From: Lactifluus volemus
Taxonomy: Eukaryota; Basidiomycota; Agaricomycetes; Russulales; Russulaceae
Direction: 5' to 3'
Length of the DNA: 50,628 nt
Assembly: GCA_022376515.1 (NCBI GenBank)
Contig: WTXI01000262.1
Span: 1-50,628, forward strand
The notes under the pieces are model-generated. The model made no database searches and was not told the origin of the DNA. It worked only from the letters and a program-made list of their open reading frames with translations. Numbering within the stretch: position 1 is the first letter of the stretch; each line of letters begins with the position of its first letter. Below, piece after piece: positions 12,507-21,612 of this stretch. The position numbers and the translations under genes were made by a program.

Positions 12507-13403
12507 TCACCTCCCCGCAATGCAGAGCTCATACGGACCTTCTACGCCTGCATTACCTCCGAGGAGAGATATGCCCACGGAACGAACGCGTTCGCGAAGC
12601 ATCGACACCGGTTGAGTATTAATTGTACCCGCCTTGGTCATCACAAATCCTTCGAATGGGATCTATTATTTTTCTTACGTTCAAACCAAAAAATAAATAA
12701 ATTTGGATTTGTGAACGCACAAAGACATCTTCCCAACCACCGTCTTGACGGGTAAAGTCGGTGTTGCCATAAATCGTCGTCGGTCGGACCTTCGGTTTGG
12801 ATGTTGACAAAATAAGAGTGTCGGGTGCGTGGATGACCCGCGACGCGGACGCGTAATGCGAGGAACCGATGATTCGACACGTCGTCCATGAGCTCACCGA
12901 ACAACGTCGGACGAAACTTGCAACCAAAAAAAAAAAAACTTTGTTGTTAGATTTTAAATTTTTTTTCTTGTTTCGGGGGGGAACACACACCTTGTTGCGA
13001 AAACCGGCGTAGCTACCGCGGATCTGCTCTTCGTAACCGGGACGTACGGCGAGGCTCATGACGCCGTGAAAGCGAGCTGAGCCAACGACATCATCACCCG
13101 GGCCAGTACCAGTACTACTAGTGGGATTTGGAGGCAAACGGGCAGGATCGTGATCGAGGAAGTACCGCCGATGTCGGCGTCGCAGCCATAAGCATATTCC
13201 TTGATCACTTCGGGAGTGGTGAGCGTGAAGAGCGTCAGGGGTGCACGTGAAGGTGGCTCGGCGCCTTGCATTTGCAACACTTTTGTTCAAAGTTCAAACT
13301 CTTGTTAGCAAGAGAGAGAGGAATATGGAGTGGACGGACCTCTTGCGGTAGCATCGCGGGCGAGTCTGCTGGACCTGTTGAGGTACGATCTTAAGTTTGA
13401 CAT
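12507..13403 (-). pseudogene. Complex I assembly factor CIA30/NDUFAF1-like gene, frameshifted and C-terminally cut
   Basis: CIA30-domain protein, which in the family is a mitochondrial chaperone for assembly of respiratory complex I. Four exons fit consensus sites: 13340-13403 (start MSNLRSYLNRSSRLARD), 12991-13279, 12721-12916, 12507-12662. Recognisable blocks are DADIGG, RPGYEEQIRGSYAGFRNK, TLFGELMDDVSNHRFLALRV, SYFVNIQTEGP, DLWQHRLY, DGGWEDVFIPFE and VGISLLGGNAGVEGPYEL. Two defects break the frame: one base missing near 13165 and two near 12752. The end is unusual: after GPYEL the reading frame enters the NLR flank and stops within four codons (12507-12509), so the usual last 20-30 residues seem replaced at the duplication junction. 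A functional copy elsewhere is likely if this one is dead; if the indels are sequence errors, only the tail is altered. Confidence 0.75.
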
Positions 13404-13845
13404 CGTTTTGGTACGGGTCTGAGGGCGAGGGTTGGCGGCGCGGCGCGGGTGTAGTATTTACTTTCGTCCGACCATGAACTGACAAAGTATTCTTTGTTTG
13501 CACAACCTATCTCTGCAATGGACGAAAATGCTTACTGCCTGCTGGGTTCTCAACTCCTCCCCTTCGGACCTCATATAGAAGGGAGGTACAATTCTGCTAT
13601 ATGTCCCCGAGGAAGCTATAGTACTAGTAGAACACCTCGCACAGGAAATTTACCATTATTTCCTCGCTTGTGGTAGGCCCCACAGCTCACGTAGGTAACT
13701 CCGACAGTCTCTAAACAACATTCACCAAAAGTAGGAAGGTTCCTTACCATCATATTACAGCAGTGGCGGTAGCGGAACATAGACACAGGGGTTGTCAAAG
13801 TACGGTACAGACGAAATGACAGATGCGAGTTCGCCGGTGGTATCA
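13404..13845. other. Intergenic, no gene seen
   Basis: About 440 bases between the start of the NDUFAF1-like gene and the end of the phosphatase remnant. It presumably contains the NDUFAF1-side promoter. I see no conserved open frame, repeat or RNA signature. Confidence 0.5.
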
Positions 13846-15250
13846 TCAGACGAATTCAACTCTGCCGAGTCCGCCGTCATACCGCTTTTCTGCGTCTGAT
13901 CCTTCGCTCGCCTCGGGATGTGGTCCCTGCGAGAGTGGATTGAACACCTCGTCAGCCGCTTGCTTGCGCTTGGAAGGTCTGCGTCTGTACTTGAGCAGAA
14001 CATCATATTGAAAAGTTGGCGGGAAGTCGATAGGTGCCTCACGAAACTTTACAAAACGCTTGCCCGTTCCGCATGACGTTGCGTCAAACACGAGAGCTTG
14101 TGCGTACTCCAAGGCGAAATGTTTTGAGCAGAACCTCGAGGTGAGGGGAATACGGCCATACCGCGACGGATATGAGCCTGTCTGCATGTAGACGCGAGAG
14201 GTCAGGACAGAAGTTGAGGTCCCCGAAAAGAAACGTAGGATCAGTGATATCTGCTGTAAATCAATTGGGTATGTGAATTAGGCGACAGATCCCAGACCTT
14301 CAGCTACCATGCGTCATCAGCTTTGAGGAAATCGTCCACTGCCAATTCGTTCTCCGCCAAGTCTGTCTACAACCTCAATTCGCCCCGAAAAAATTATTGA
14401 GGACATACCTTGATTTTCGCTGGGTTAGCTAATCAATTGCGGACCTTGCCCTCATGCCTCATGAACTACGTTCCTCCGTCAGGGACCTTAGGGAGACTAC
14501 ACTCAGAAGGAGTAGCTTTGCGAGCTAAATGCGCATTGACAAACAGCATTGTCGTATTCGCAATCTCCAAACTGATCCCAACGGCGCCCTTGTTTCCCAC
14601 CTGGCCACCAATGAGTCCTTTCACGGACCTCTTAGCAAACCACATTCTCCAGCGGGAATTGCAAAACAAAACAAAAAAAAAAAGAAAGAAAGAAAAAGAG
14701 AGGGAGACACCCCAGACGAGGTGTTTCGCATCGCGATGCACGAATACGGTGAGGCATAGCGCCCTTTGACGAGCATCTCATCACCAGCCGAAGAGGACAC
14801 GTGTCCCAACTCGGGATGCGACGCCTGTCTCTTTCCGCCCTCGCCCGCGCTAGGACAGACGACGGTCATACCGTGCACGAAAAAGTCTTCGAGGATCGAG
14901 GTCCAGCCGTGTGTGTGCGGCACAGGCTCGTCGCGTCCGACTTGTGGGCCGCCGCGCGTCTTTCGTGGGGCGATTCGGATCGATCGTGCTCGTCGTTGGG
15001 CTGTTCTCTGTCTTTGTCTTTGTCGCGGTCCTTGCCCTTGTCTCCGCCGCCCAATTTGAAACCTGCGCCAAGCCTGAGTGGGATGCCCGAAAGACTGGGG
15101 CACTCTGGAACCGGCGCCGGCACATACAAGTGGTAAGTCATAGAGAGAGAGAAGGAGACGGTAGCATACATGACGACGAGATGGTAGTCGTGTTCTGCCT
15201 CGTTATGGAAGTGTGGTTAAGTGGCGGGGGAGGAGGAATGTTGGTCTACG
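13846..15250 (-). pseudogene. Inositol polyphosphate 5-phosphatase-like gene, degraded
   Basis: Remnant of an endonuclease/exonuclease/phosphatase-fold lipid phosphatase (IPPc family), which removes the 5-phosphate of phosphoinositides at membranes. Blocks in family order, read on the minus strand: ECPSLSGIPLRLGAGFKLGGG near 15110, a K/D/R-rich insert, WTSILEDFFVHG near 14890, EMLVKGRYASPYSC near 14760, the diagnostic KGLIGGQVGNKGAVGIS near 14590, FVNAHLA near 14530, TFLFGDLNF near 14240, and APIDFPPTFQYDV near 14020. Between them are a frameshift near 14940, an insertion with a stop after the NAHLA motif (about 14464-14510), a further stop near 14430, and decayed introns, including the long pyrimidine tract (purine-rich on the plus strand, 14668-14705). 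The N-terminus is not identifiable beyond about 15250. Clearly non-functional even if a few indels are sequence errors. Confidence 0.75.
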
Positions 15251-15304
15251 TGTGAAGTTTACACAGGCACATAACCGAAGAGTTTTTGCAGGTCACGGCC
15301 CATC

Positions 15305-15659
15305 GATGCCCATCAGAACCGCGCCTCCACCATCGAGGGCTTCTCCTCACAGTACCTCTTCTCTACTGAAGCCGGTGGCAAGCGCCTCGCACAATTCCTA
15401 CTCCTCTCGCAACAAGGCCTCCGGCCCCTCCCACCCCGCCCCGACCCCCCTTGAATGATCCCGGCCTCGGCCGCGCTCCCTTCTTTCTAGCTTCCTCTTA
15501 TTATACTCCTTCTTTCTCCCCTTCTCATTTATCTTGTTTCCTTACTTGTGTCTCCGATCGGTTAGTACCTTGTACAGAGTAACTTAGTCTTGTCGCAATA
15601 TACGCGGGGACTATAAACCCCAATTCAAAAAAAAAAAAAAAAAAGATGCCCATCAGAAC
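15305..15659 (+). mobile_element. Poly(A)-tailed LINE-like 3' fragment with target-site duplication
   Basis: A roughly 325-bp insertion (15320-15644) ending in about 18 A residues is flanked by identical 15-bp copies of gatgcccatcagaac at 15305-15319 and 15645-15659. It starts in an open frame ending in a stop at 15456-15458 (Ser/Pro-rich tail, ...SHPAPTPLE) and continues with a 3' UTR-like stretch ending ggggactataaaccccaattc before the A-tail. A poly(A) tail plus target duplication is the hallmark of target-primed reverse transcription, so this is a 5'-truncated LINE or a retrocopy made by one. A related 3' end occurs at 19020-19040 plus 26914-26930, which favours a LINE family. Confidence 0.85.
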
Positions 15660-15946
15660 GTACGTATACATGGAAGAAATAACTTTGGGCAGGGAATCGT
15701 GCATATTCCATGTTACGATACGCGCACCTGGTCGAGAGGGTGGTGGCGAGGGCGAGGATTGGCTTGAGGTAGCTACGCAGCGCGTGAAGGAACGAGATTA
15801 ACGGCACAAGGCTATCGAGTCGTCAAGTGGCGTCTATTTACCATTACGACACTCGGACACGCAAGCTGCGTTGTACAGTATCGTGATTAGTTACTGTGAT
15901 CAATTCTCTGACAACCCGAATACAACTAATCTCCGACACCTCGGTC

Positions 15947-16945
15947 CTAGAAGATGGACTGAACAAGATCACCTCCAAGAGCAGAACCTGCATGAGATCA
16001 ACATCAGTTAACTTTCAACACTTGGAGAATATTACGAAACCACAGACCTGCATCGAAGCCCAGGCCACCAACAGCGGACGTCGCAAGCTATTTGAAGGGA
16101 CATCAATGATAGAATGGGATGGACCCAAACATCACTACTCGACCGAGTCCGCCAAAACGATTGCTTTTGTCCGGTTGACTAGGAGGAGCTGGTTGCTGGG
16201 TGACGACTTACAGCGGGGGGATGGGTTGACTCGGCGGTCCAGTGTAAGGGTCATACGGTTGCACTGGGTACAACTGGTATCCGATCTGGGGAGGTGGTCC
16301 AGTATAGACTGGTACATACTGTGCAGGTGGATTGTGCGGCGTGGGTGAGGACACCGGTGACATTGCTCGGACTTCACCGGATTGAGGATAGGAGACTGGC
16401 TGTTGGGATCTTTTCCACGTAATTGGATGGAATGAGTCTCTGGTTTCTATTGAGCTTGCCAGTCCACCAATCTGCATTCGTTTCGGCGACTACCTCGATA
16501 ATATCACCCGCACGGAAGGACAGGTCATTAGGTTCCTTTGGGATCATGGCAGTCAGTGCTTAATGTGACGAGAGTTTAGTACGCCACTCACTGATCCATT
16601 CTCATTGTAGGCCCACAGGGCTTTGGCACACTGTATCTGGGCTGCGGCTGTGATTATGGGGCAACTCGTCGAACAGGGGGTCGTGAAGGGGCGCCGAATG
16701 GAGGTCCAGAAGGAGAGCGGTAATCTACCGAGGGGTGTGACAGGTGGGGGTGGCGATGGATGTCGTGTGGCTCGTCTGTTCTGAAAGGTCCCTCAAGGCA
16801 ACATCACAGGGAGTCGGAAGCTTGGTGAGGATGTCCTGATCGACAGAGCGAAAAACCTCATTATGTGCCATGAGAAATTCTGGCGGGTCTGGGATACTAT
16901 ATGCGCTATCGAAGGTGGAGTTGAGTGTTTGACATGGGTTGTGAT
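15947..16945 (-). pseudogene. LSB1/PIN3-like SH3-domain protein, disrupted
   Basis: Blocks on the minus strand match fungal Lsb1/Pin3-type proteins, which bind actin-patch regulators such as Las17 through an SH3 domain. They are, in order: an N-terminal helical motif (HIVSQTRQN ... QDILTKLP) near 16900-16820; an SH3 domain (ALWAYNENGS, DLSFRAGDIIEVV, NADWWTGKL, SNYVEKI) at about 16620-16410, split by an intron; a Pro/Tyr/Gln-rich linker (about 16380-16210); and a Gly-rich tail ending GGDLVQSIF with stop at 15947-15949. Introns near 16560-16610, 16090-16140 and 15990-16050 are still recognisable. Defects: a frameshift in the N-terminal motif, one after the SH3 domain near 16410, and an in-frame TAA near 16203 where a CAA (Gln) codon would fit. 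Start codon not identified. Confidence 0.7.
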
Positions 16946-17222
16946 AGAGCTGCCAATCTGACCACGTGTTCTATTTCACGTGATTTGAGACACGCGTCAC
17001 GCGCCATCTGCGCGTCGCGCCTTTTGACCGTAGATGGTCATAATCAAACTCCGACATGTACGCGTGAATAGGCCACAAAGTTATACGCATACCATCCATC
17101 CTATGACGTCTCTCGTCGTAGATAGTTTGTTTCTAGACCACACGTACATACAGTCACAAATATTCTGCAGTATAAAACTACATCCTCTCCCACCCGCTCC
17201 GCTGTTCCGATTGCTGTGACCC

Positions 17223-18914
17223 ATGGAGTCGGCATCGAGGTCCCCTCTTTCGGCCCGCCTTTCAGCGCTTTCAGCCAACATTCTCAACGCACACAACCAA
17301 CTTCAGTCCATTGGCGCGATCTCTACAAGTGAGTTCTTTTACACTTTATTGGTTTCTATCCTCTTCACGTCCACCACCAGCCTTTGACCAGTGGTCCCCA
17401 TCCGACGACAACGATGAGGACTCCACCGACCACGGCAATCTGGAAATAGGCACCTCTTCTAGCGCATCTCCTGTTGAGTCATCCCGCTACGACGTCTCCA
17501 ATCTGGAAACCTACATGTATTACTTCGGAATCCGGGGTCCCAGTCACTGCGGACCAAAGCTTATATTCCGCACGTCCAAGGACGTCTTCACACCGCCCTC
17601 GGGGCCAGATCAATATCCTCGTCTCATGTGCCTTCGACCGGTATATGAACACCACATACTCGGGAAGGATAACGGTTGGGAGAAGATTCGGTCCAAGGTT
17701 CGTAATCATCTTCTCGAGGCACATCTGCCCGCTGATGTTTAAAGGTTGTTGAGATCCTCGACAAGCACAACGTCAAGCTTTCATCTGTCGATCTCGCTCG
17801 TTTCAGCTGGATCGAGGACGTCGAGGAGAACGAGGATGATGAGGACCACGAGGATGTCGACGCGCCATACGGGAAAGTTGTGACCAACCCCCATCACGAT
17901 TTGGGTGGGGGTCTTGCCCGATACCCTCACCGCTGAGGTTGCCTTTCACTCGTCGAACGATATCCTCGACCTCCTCACAGAACACGGGATCACGGACATC
18001 GATATCGCATATTGAGAGTCGGTGGCCAGGGCCTTCAGCGGTCCCGAACTCTTCACGCCTGTATCAGACCTCGACCCCCTCAAGACGGTAATTGATCCAG
18101 TAACGACGGCACTTGGACTGCCTATCGCCTCGTTAAGGAGGTTGTCGCGACGAGGAACCCTAGGGTTTTACTTTCAAGTTGATAAGGACATCTATGGTGT
18201 CACGGCGCGACACGTCTTATTCCCTGACGACGAAGGGAATAATGAATATTCTTACGTCTTCTGTACGTCCTTTTTCCAAAGAACATAAGTATAATTCTGA
18301 CCATACTTACAAAGCCGCGCCTAAGAAAGAGGTTGTCCTCATGGGCACCAAAGATTACAAAAAGCTCCTCTTATCCATCCAAGGCCGTATCAACACCCTG
18401 AACAACACACTTGACGTGTTGCAGATACAGGATGCTGTCTTAACGGAAAGATCGGAGGGCGGTGGTCCTAACGCTGCGCAGGCCGCTCGCGAGCTAGACG
18501 AGACTCGACGAGAGCTGATCAAGACACAATCAGCGATCAACGATGTGAATGACTTCTTTGTCAAGATGAATAGGCACTGGAGAAACCCGAAGAACCGTGT
18601 CATTGGACACGTCACGTGGGCCCGACCCATTAGCATCGACACCCACACAATGGATATCTGCGTTATCAAACTCGACAAGGAGAAGTTTGCGCAGAACTTC
18701 AGAGGTAACGTGCTGGACTTGGGTGAGTTTATCTGTTGAGCTATCTTATCTAATCTAATTGTTTAGGCCCCGAAATCGACGCGACAAGGTTCATCGAACT
18801 GATGTATCCCCGTGTTGATGCGCCGTCGGATTTCCGCTATCCAGCCGAACGGATTTTGAATCTCCGAGGGATCCTCTCCGCCAAGGAGATGCGACGACCC
18901 AACAATAAAGGTCA
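17223..18914 (+). pseudogene. Trypsin-fold (S1-like) protease-like fungal protein, 5' part
   Basis: 5' part of a large agaricomycete protein family that I recall as unnamed and trypsin-like; the catalytic role is inferred. The ATG at 17223 opens exon 17223-17328, and an intron leads to an exon at 17381. Later parts read ...SSVDLARF..., then the His region VTARHVLFP (about 18206-18232), a charged helical stretch (18330-18560), GHVTWARPISI, DICVIKLDKEKF, and after an intron (18723-18766) LRGILSAKEMRRPNNK. Damage: a frameshift in a C-run near 17890, an in-frame TGA near 18014 where CGA (Arg) would fit, and an insertion after codons for PNNK. The reading frame resumes 8 kb away at 26943-26956, which repeats aacaataaaggtca from 18901-18914. 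It lies divergent from the SH3 gene across about 280 bp that probably held both promoters. Confidence 0.65.
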
Positions 18915-19154
18915 AAGTGCCTTATATCTCACGCCCCCCTATATCAACGCCTCTTCCATATCTGATCTCTTACTCTACCCTTGGTCTGTTGGTAGTATGT
19001 CTTGTAGATTATGTCTTGTTGCATGTTTGCAGGGACAATATGTTACGGATTCATCTGGACCTCTGCCTCCCTGTTGCCTCATGTTTTTCATTTCCGTCTA
19101 CATTCTCGCTTACGGACAGAGCCTCACCTTGTACGACACAGAACAGCGTGTTCT

Positions 19155-19245
19155 TGACTCATAGTGACTCGCATGACATCATTAGCCTAGAACTTCGATG
19201 ACGTCGTAGTTAGACCCAGGCTCATGACATCATTACTGATGTCAC
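19155..19245. promoter_or_regulatory. Cluster of bZIP (AP-1/CRE-like) sites in U3
   Basis: Within about 90 bases lie TGACTCA (19155-19161, a perfect AP-1/Gcn4 site), TGACATCA (19174-19181), TGACGTCG (19199-19206), TGACATCA (19225-19232) and its reverse TGATGTCA (19238-19245). These are all half- or full-site variants bound by fungal Gcn4 or Atf/CREB bZIP factors. Spacing just upstream of the TATA box suggests a stress- or starvation-responsive promoter; that is inference. The same set is present in the 3' LTR, offset by 7,427. Confidence 0.55.
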
Positions 19246-19265
19246 TCGCCCTTCGCCCTGTACAG

Positions 19266-19311
19266 TATATAAGACTCTTCGACTTGTGTCCTTGCTCTCC
19301 AGCTTGGACTT
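19266..19311 (+). promoter_or_regulatory. TATA box and predicted 5' end of retrotransposon RNA
   Basis: TATATAA at 19266-19272 is followed 35 bases after its first base by AGCTTGGACTT (19301-19311). That 11-mer is the exact reverse complement of the primer-binding site after the LTR, which pins the likely transcription start at 19301 under the Tf1 self-priming model. Confidence 0.75.
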
Positions 19312-19487
19312 CTCTCCAATACTAGCCTCTTGAACCTCCTCACAAACCCCCTTGTGATCCCTCCTCTCTTGAAGCCCTCTAAGTGCTATAACTTAGCTAG
19401 ACCCAACTTTGACTCGCGTCTCTGTTGGTCCCTCCTGAAACCAACTCGATCCTATCTTAGGAACTAGGAACAGCTAGTCCCTAACAT

Positions 19488-19498
19488 AAGTCCAAGCT
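19488..19498 (+). other. Primer-binding site, self-priming type
   Basis: AAGTCCAAGCT begins one base after the 5' LTR. It does not start with the TGG expected of a tRNA-primed site. It is fully complementary over 11 bases to 19301-19311, the predicted first bases of the element's own transcript; pairing fails on both sides of the 11. This matches the mechanism established for Tf1 of Schizosaccharomyces pombe. Confidence 0.8.
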
Positions 19499-19516
19499 CC
19501 CACACACCACTGAAAG

Positions 19517-19783
19517 GTGGCAGAAACCCCGAACGACCGCATTGAACATCTGGTAGAGGCGCTTGCCATCCGGATCTCCGCGGAACAGGAATACTATACA
19601 GTACTCCTCCTACTCGACCTAGCTACGGGTGAAAAGAAGCGAAGGCTCCTGACGGAACTCCACGAACTTGCCCAGACCATTGAGCAAGCAGACGAGATCC
19701 TGAGCGACAGTCTAGAAGACTACAGAAGCGAGACGATCCTATTGGAAACGCTTGACCCAGAACTAGAAAACGACGGCGCCTAG
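19517..19783 (+). CDS. Leader open frame upstream of gag, no ATG
   Basis: An open frame of about 88 codons between the primer-binding site and gag. It is Leu/Glu-rich and predicted helical (for example RRLLTELHELAQTIEQADEIL). It has no ATG: a TGA lies just upstream, and the first near-cognate codon is the GTG at 19517-19519. It ends in TAG shortly before gag. It may be a leader peptide from a non-AUG start, an exon spliced to gag, or a fossil frame. The function is unknown. Confidence 0.4.
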   Translation: MAETPNDRIEHLVEALAIRISAEQEYYTVLLLLDLATGEKKRRLLTELHELAQTIEQADEILSDSLEDYRSETILLETLDPELENDGA

Positions 19784-19838
19784 ATTCTCATCCCTTTGCC
19801 AGAACTGCCTCAGAAGTCAGCGTACTTGCAGTTGCAAT

Positions 19839-21581
19839 ATGAGCGCGACCCTCCTCAGAATAGAATTCCCCGACAACGAAACACTGATCCCAGTGCCCAC
19901 CCGATACAACGATGACTTACCTGCGCATGTGAAAGGCGGTATATACTGGAACCCCACGGACCGATGTTACTGCGTAGCGCAAGAAGGAGAGTCAGTCCGC
20001 GTAGAATTCATCAACGACGTCTGGCACGCCGTACTACGCCACCACGAAATACTCAAATCTTGCCCCGCACTCAGACTTAACGAAGCGGCAGGAGCAGGAT
20101 GGTGGCGCGAAAGCGACGCTCAGCACCCGAACAATCGCGCCCTCAACGCAATAAGGGAAGATAGCGAGGACGATGGAAGTACGGGGGAACCAGAACCAAC
20201 AACCCCTTTGTCCACCCACTCCTATCAAGAACCACCAGCAAACACCCCGATGACCCACCTCGCAGAACAAGTGGACGCCATCACGATAGAACCAGAACCA
20301 ATACAAGTCAGAGCGACCATGACCGAAGCACCAATTGTTGAAGCCAATTTAGCTATAAGAGGAGGAGGACCACTCCCCCCGATCGGTAATCAAGGATGGG
20401 TACTCAATCAGGGAGGAGCACCGCCTCCAGGCCCGCCTCAAGGACCGCCGCAAGGCCCACCACAGGGACCGCCTCAAGGCCCACCTCATGGAGGAGGACC
20501 CCCAGGCTGGCCTCCAGCCGGACCACCAGGAGGAGGGCCCCCAGGAGGCGGATTACCACAAGGACCGATGCCAGGGCCAGGGTACCTCATGGGAGCACCC
20601 ACTGGACGACCGCCCACCATCTTTGATGGAGATAGGCAGAAGGCGGATGACTTCATGGACGAATGGAACCTCTTCTGCCTTAACAACACCTTCAACTACG
20701 CCTTCGCCCTCCCCTACCAGAGAGTCGCCAACTGTCTGTCCTACATCAAGGGACCCAAAGTCGCCAACTGGAATAGAACCCAAGTCCAATGGCTCCACAA
20801 CGTCACAACGCGAAACGTGAACCCAGTCGGTTATGATAACCAATGGCTGTGGGACACTTTCGCGGATGAATTCAGAAGCGCGTTCCAGGACACGGCAGCA
20901 GAACAGAACGCAGAAAGGAACCTCTCTAACCTTCAGATGAAGGGAGGAGAGCTGGACACCTACATCAGCGACTTTACAGAACTTGCCAGGAAGGCAAACA
21001 GAAGCCTTCAAGACAAGGGAACCATCATCATGTTTCGACAGGGACTCCAATCCGCATTACACAACGCCCTCTACCATATTAACCCGGCTCCGCGCACCTT
21101 CCAGCAATGGGCAGAGGCAGCCAGAGCTGAACAAGCCAAATGGGCAGAGTGGGGCGCGCACGGATTCCAGGAGCGTGTCAAGAAGTACAAAGAAAGCAAA
21201 GATGGCAGACGCACCTGGCAGGAACGTGCTAAAAATAGACAGAAGGACCGACGCTCCGACGCTATGGATGTGGACAACGTCCAAGTCAACGCCATGACAG
21301 ATGCAGAGAAAGACAGCCTCATGAAGAAAGGGGCTTGCTTCTTCTGCAAAGAAACTGGACATATGGCCAGAGTCTGCCCCAAAAAGAAGGGAAGGACGAA
21401 CACCTGGAAAGCCGCGCCCAAGCGTATAGTTGCGAAGGAAGCCTCCACAACCAGCATGGAGCCAGGTGAAGAGCCAGAGGAGGAAGACGACAAGAAAAAC
21501 TTTCTAGGGAAAGTCAGAGGAATGTCCAGGGAGCAGCGTGAAGAGCTCATGGACAGCATGCTGAAAGACGAGGGTTTTTAG
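19839..21581 (+). CDS. gag: Gag polyprotein of the chromovirus
   Basis: 580 residues, starting ATGAGCGCGACC. The N-terminal third is of unknown fold and acidic. A Pro/Gly-rich linker with tandem GPPQ units sits at about residues 190-245. The capsid-like retrotransposon Gag domain runs from about 260 to 430 (FDGDRQKADDFMDEW, YIKGPKVANW, DTFADEF, LARKANRSL, FRQGL). A basic stretch is followed by a CCHC zinc knuckle CFFCKETGHMARVC near residues 509-522, which binds packaged RNA. The acidic tail ends at a TAG inside a -1 frameshift signal. Uninterrupted, which fits a young insertion. Acts in cytoplasmic virus-like particles. Confidence 0.9.
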   Translation: MSATLLRIEFPDNETLIPVPTRYNDDLPAHVKGGIYWNPTDRCYCVAQEGESVRVEFINDVWHAVLRHHEILKSCPALRLNEAAGAGWWRESDAQHPNNRALNAIREDSEDDGSTGEPEPTTPLSTHSYQEPPANTPMTHLAEQVDAITIEPEPIQVRATMTEAPIVEANLAIRGGGPLPPIGNQGWVLNQGGAPPPGPPQGPPQGPPQGPPQGPPHGGGPPGWPPAGPPGGGPPGGGLPQGPMPGPGYLMGAPTGRPPTIFDGDRQKADDFMDEWNLFCLNNTFNYAFALPYQRVANCLSYIKGPKVANWNRTQVQWLHNVTTRNVNPVGYDNQWLWDTFADEFRSAFQDTAAEQNAERNLSNLQMKGGELDTYISDFTELARKANRSLQDKGTIIMFRQGLQSALHNALYHINPAPRTFQQWAEAARAEQAKWAEWGAHGFQERVKKYKESKDGRRTWQERAKNRQKDRRSDAMDVDNVQVNAMTDAEKDSLMKKGACFFCKETGHMARVCPKKKGRTNTWKAAPKRIVAKEASTTSMEPGEEPEEEDDKKNFLGKVRGMSREQREELMDSMLKDEGF

Positions 21582-21612
21582 GCGGCTCTAACCCACCGGC
21601 CTGGGAAAGAGC
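21572..21612 (+). promoter_or_regulatory. Programmed -1 ribosomal frameshift signal between gag and pol
   Basis: GGGTTTT (21572-21578) sits as G-GGT-TTT in the gag frame, directly before the TAG, in the X-XXY-YYZ form needed for -1 slippage. After a 6-base spacer comes a perfect two-part hairpin at 21585-21612: GCTCT pairs with AGAGC, CCCA pairs with TGGG, each separated by a symmetric AA/AA internal loop, with loop CCGGCC. The -1 frame is open from the slip site into pol, reading FLGGSNPPAWERAIELYR and on to the ATG at 21653. Confidence 0.75.

Larger units (their letters stand above)
19041..19486 (+). repeat. 5' LTR
   Basis: 446 bp, bounded by TGTTA...TAACA inverted ends. It includes the U3 promoter with TATATAA at 19266-19272 and the predicted RNA start at 19301. 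By eye identical to 26468-26913. Confidence 0.95.

Noticed and set aside
12928..12939. A12 run as a poly(A) tail
   Set aside because: It lies inside a GT..AG intron of the NDUFAF1-like gene.
14668..14705. A-rich run resembling a retroposon poly(A) tail
   Set aside because: On the minus strand it is the polypyrimidine tract of an intron in the phosphatase remnant, and there is no target duplication.
16192..16207. 16-nt GTAAGT..CCCAG segment as an intron that would skip the TAA
   Set aside because: Too short to splice; other introns here are at least 46 nt. A nonsense change is simpler.
20420..20560. Short direct repeats in gag as a CRISPR or satellite array
   Set aside because: They are tandem GPPQ codons within an open coding frame, with no spacers.
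20553..21559. Long minus-strand frames opposite gag
   Set aside because: Shadows of gag codon bias with no independent motif.
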